Assembly (NCBI GenBank): GCA_003165095.1 | Contig: PLSH01000145.1 | Coordinates: 24,652 to 31,414 of the forward strand | Source of the DNA: Acidobacteriaceae bacterium | GTDB taxonomy: Bacteria > Acidobacteriota > Terriglobia > Terriglobales > Acidobacteriaceae | Length of the DNA stretch: 6,763 nucleotides | Direction: 5' to 3' | Shown here: piece by piece, positions 6,358-6,763 of the stretch | How positions within the stretch are numbered: position 1 is the stretch's first letter | Layout of the letters: each line of letters starts with the position of its first letter | Position numbers and translations under genes: made by a program | Notes under the pieces: generated by a model | Told to the model about the DNA's origin: nothing | The model's input: the letters and a program-made list of their open reading frames with translations, nothing else | Databases searched by the model: none

Positions 6358-6381
6358 CCCTTTCCACCTGTGTGAAAAGGG
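6358..6381 (-). repeat. 10-bp inverted repeat upstream of the GH105-like gene
   Basis: On the minus strand CCCTTTTCAC and GTGGAAAGGG face each other around the tetraloop ACAG, with a single G-U pair interrupting full complementarity. It lies about 55 bp upstream of the candidate -35. As DNA it is a symmetrical protein-binding candidate; as RNA it would be a stable hairpin, but no T-run follows, so a classical terminator is unlikely. Confidence 0.5.
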
Positions 6382-6609
6382 GCTCCAAATCGCGCTCTGT
6401 AACTCCAATCAAATCGATGACCGATTCGGCCGTTCCGGCTGTGTGACAAGATATGCCTTCTGACACACCGGAAATACCGAAAAACCGGCCCGTAAAAGGC
6501 AATTCAACCCTGCATGGATATCCAAAGACGAGGACAATCCTGGCTGTTCGGCCATCGGGCTGTGATGGGGTCTTGAGGTAAGAGCGGAATGACTCACCTG
6601 ATGCAAGCC

Positions 6610-6633
6610 GGGAAGCGCGTGGTGCGCGCTCCC
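6610..6633 (-). terminator. Candidate terminator hairpin behind the right-edge gene
   Basis: GGG, a bulged A, AGCGCG, loop TGGTG, CGCGCT, CCC form a 9-bp GC-rich stem with one bulge. It begins 48 nt beyond the stop codon at 6682-6684, the expected place for the end of a leftward transcript. There is no T-run after it on either strand, so it is not a textbook intrinsic terminator. Confidence 0.35.
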
Positions 6634-6681
6634 CGCCCCTGAAAGACTCTTCCCCGGTTCAGCCGGTTGATTACGGCGGAA

Positions 6682-6763
6682 TCAAGGCTTTCGTTCGATC
6701 TTGAATTTGTAGGTCAGCCCAAAATACGCCAGTGACAACGGAGATTCATACTCTTTTCCCACT
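6682..6763 (-). CDS. C-terminal fragment of a probable outer-membrane beta-barrel protein
   Basis: Only the last 26 codons and the TGA (6682-6684) are inside the window; the rest lies beyond the right edge. The readable end is EYESPLSLAYFGLTYKFK followed by IERKP. The alternating hydrophobic/polar pattern LSLAYFGLTYKF with aromatic residues resembles the closing strand of an outer-membrane barrel, as in TonB-dependent receptors and porins, though five residues follow the usual terminal Phe. A TonB-type receptor next to GH105 and GH26 genes would fit a polysaccharide-uptake locus. The fragment is too short to prove the family, but the frame is supported by its clean pattern, its stop and the hairpin downstream. 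Confidence 0.45.
   Translation of the reverse strand, partial: VGKEYESPLSLAYFGLTYKFKIERKP

Larger units (their letters stand above)
6238..6681. other. Non-coding interval between the GH105-like gene and the right-edge gene
   Basis: No convincing gene in 444 bp. Short leftward frames at 6275-6502 (TTG start) and 6409-6606 lack ribosome sites and recognisable motifs. The interval holds the candidate promoter at 6274-6302, the inverted repeat at 6358-6381, a spaced GTGTG/CACAC pair around 6440-6470, the strong hairpin at 6610-6633 and a 6-bp stem, TTGATT/AATCAA (6667-6685), overlapping the stop codon of the right-edge gene. Confidence 0.6.

Noticed and set aside
6238..6408. N-terminal extension of the GH105-like protein to 6408
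   Set aside because: The extension has no export signal or family similarity, covers the predicted promoter, and would bury the RRSFL Tat leader inside the protein.

Overview
The window looks like a chromosomal segment of a free-living Gram-negative heterotroph. An Acidobacteriota (Terriglobia-type) origin is my best guess, from the GC-rich coding sequence, a lacI/CAZyme/outer-membrane-barrel neighbourhood, and the MDRRSFL-type Tat leader. This is an inference from style, not a proven assignment. No tRNA, rRNA, CRISPR array, insertion sequence or phage gene was seen.

Left part (1-1448): the 3' end of a transaldolase-family gene runs rightward off the left edge. It converges, with only 9 bp between stop codons, on a leftward glpP-type gene (glycerol-3-phosphate-responsive antiterminator family). 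The glpP frame is broken by an apparent one-base deletion near 1020-1025. The whole remaining C-terminus is readable in the next frame, so this is either a very young pseudogene or a sequencing error.

Middle (1652-5125): a leftward LacI-family repressor and a rightward secreted GH26 glycosidase are divergently arranged around a 327-bp control region. That region holds a candidate operator palindrome, a pair of mutually exclusive hairpins and a GC-rich stem in the GH26 leader. The GH26 protein is unusual: it is two GH26-like domains in tandem. The first keeps both catalytic glutamates. The second keeps much of the framework but has lost both and carries a Pro/Ala-rich insert where the acid/base loop should be.

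Right part (5170-6763): a leftward, Tat-exported GH105/GH88-like glycosidase converges on the GH26 gene. Behind it lie a 444-bp non-coding stretch, with a plausible sigma70 promoter and two hairpins, and the last 26 codons of another leftward gene whose end resembles an outer-membrane beta-barrel strand.

Taken together, 1652-6763 reads as a small plant-polysaccharide (mannan/pectin-type) utilisation locus. It would comprise a LacI sensor, a secreted endo-acting GH26, an unsaturated-uronide-type hydrolase and possibly an outer-membrane transporter. The transaldolase and glpP would belong to separate central or glycerol-related metabolism. The substrate assignment is inference from family membership.
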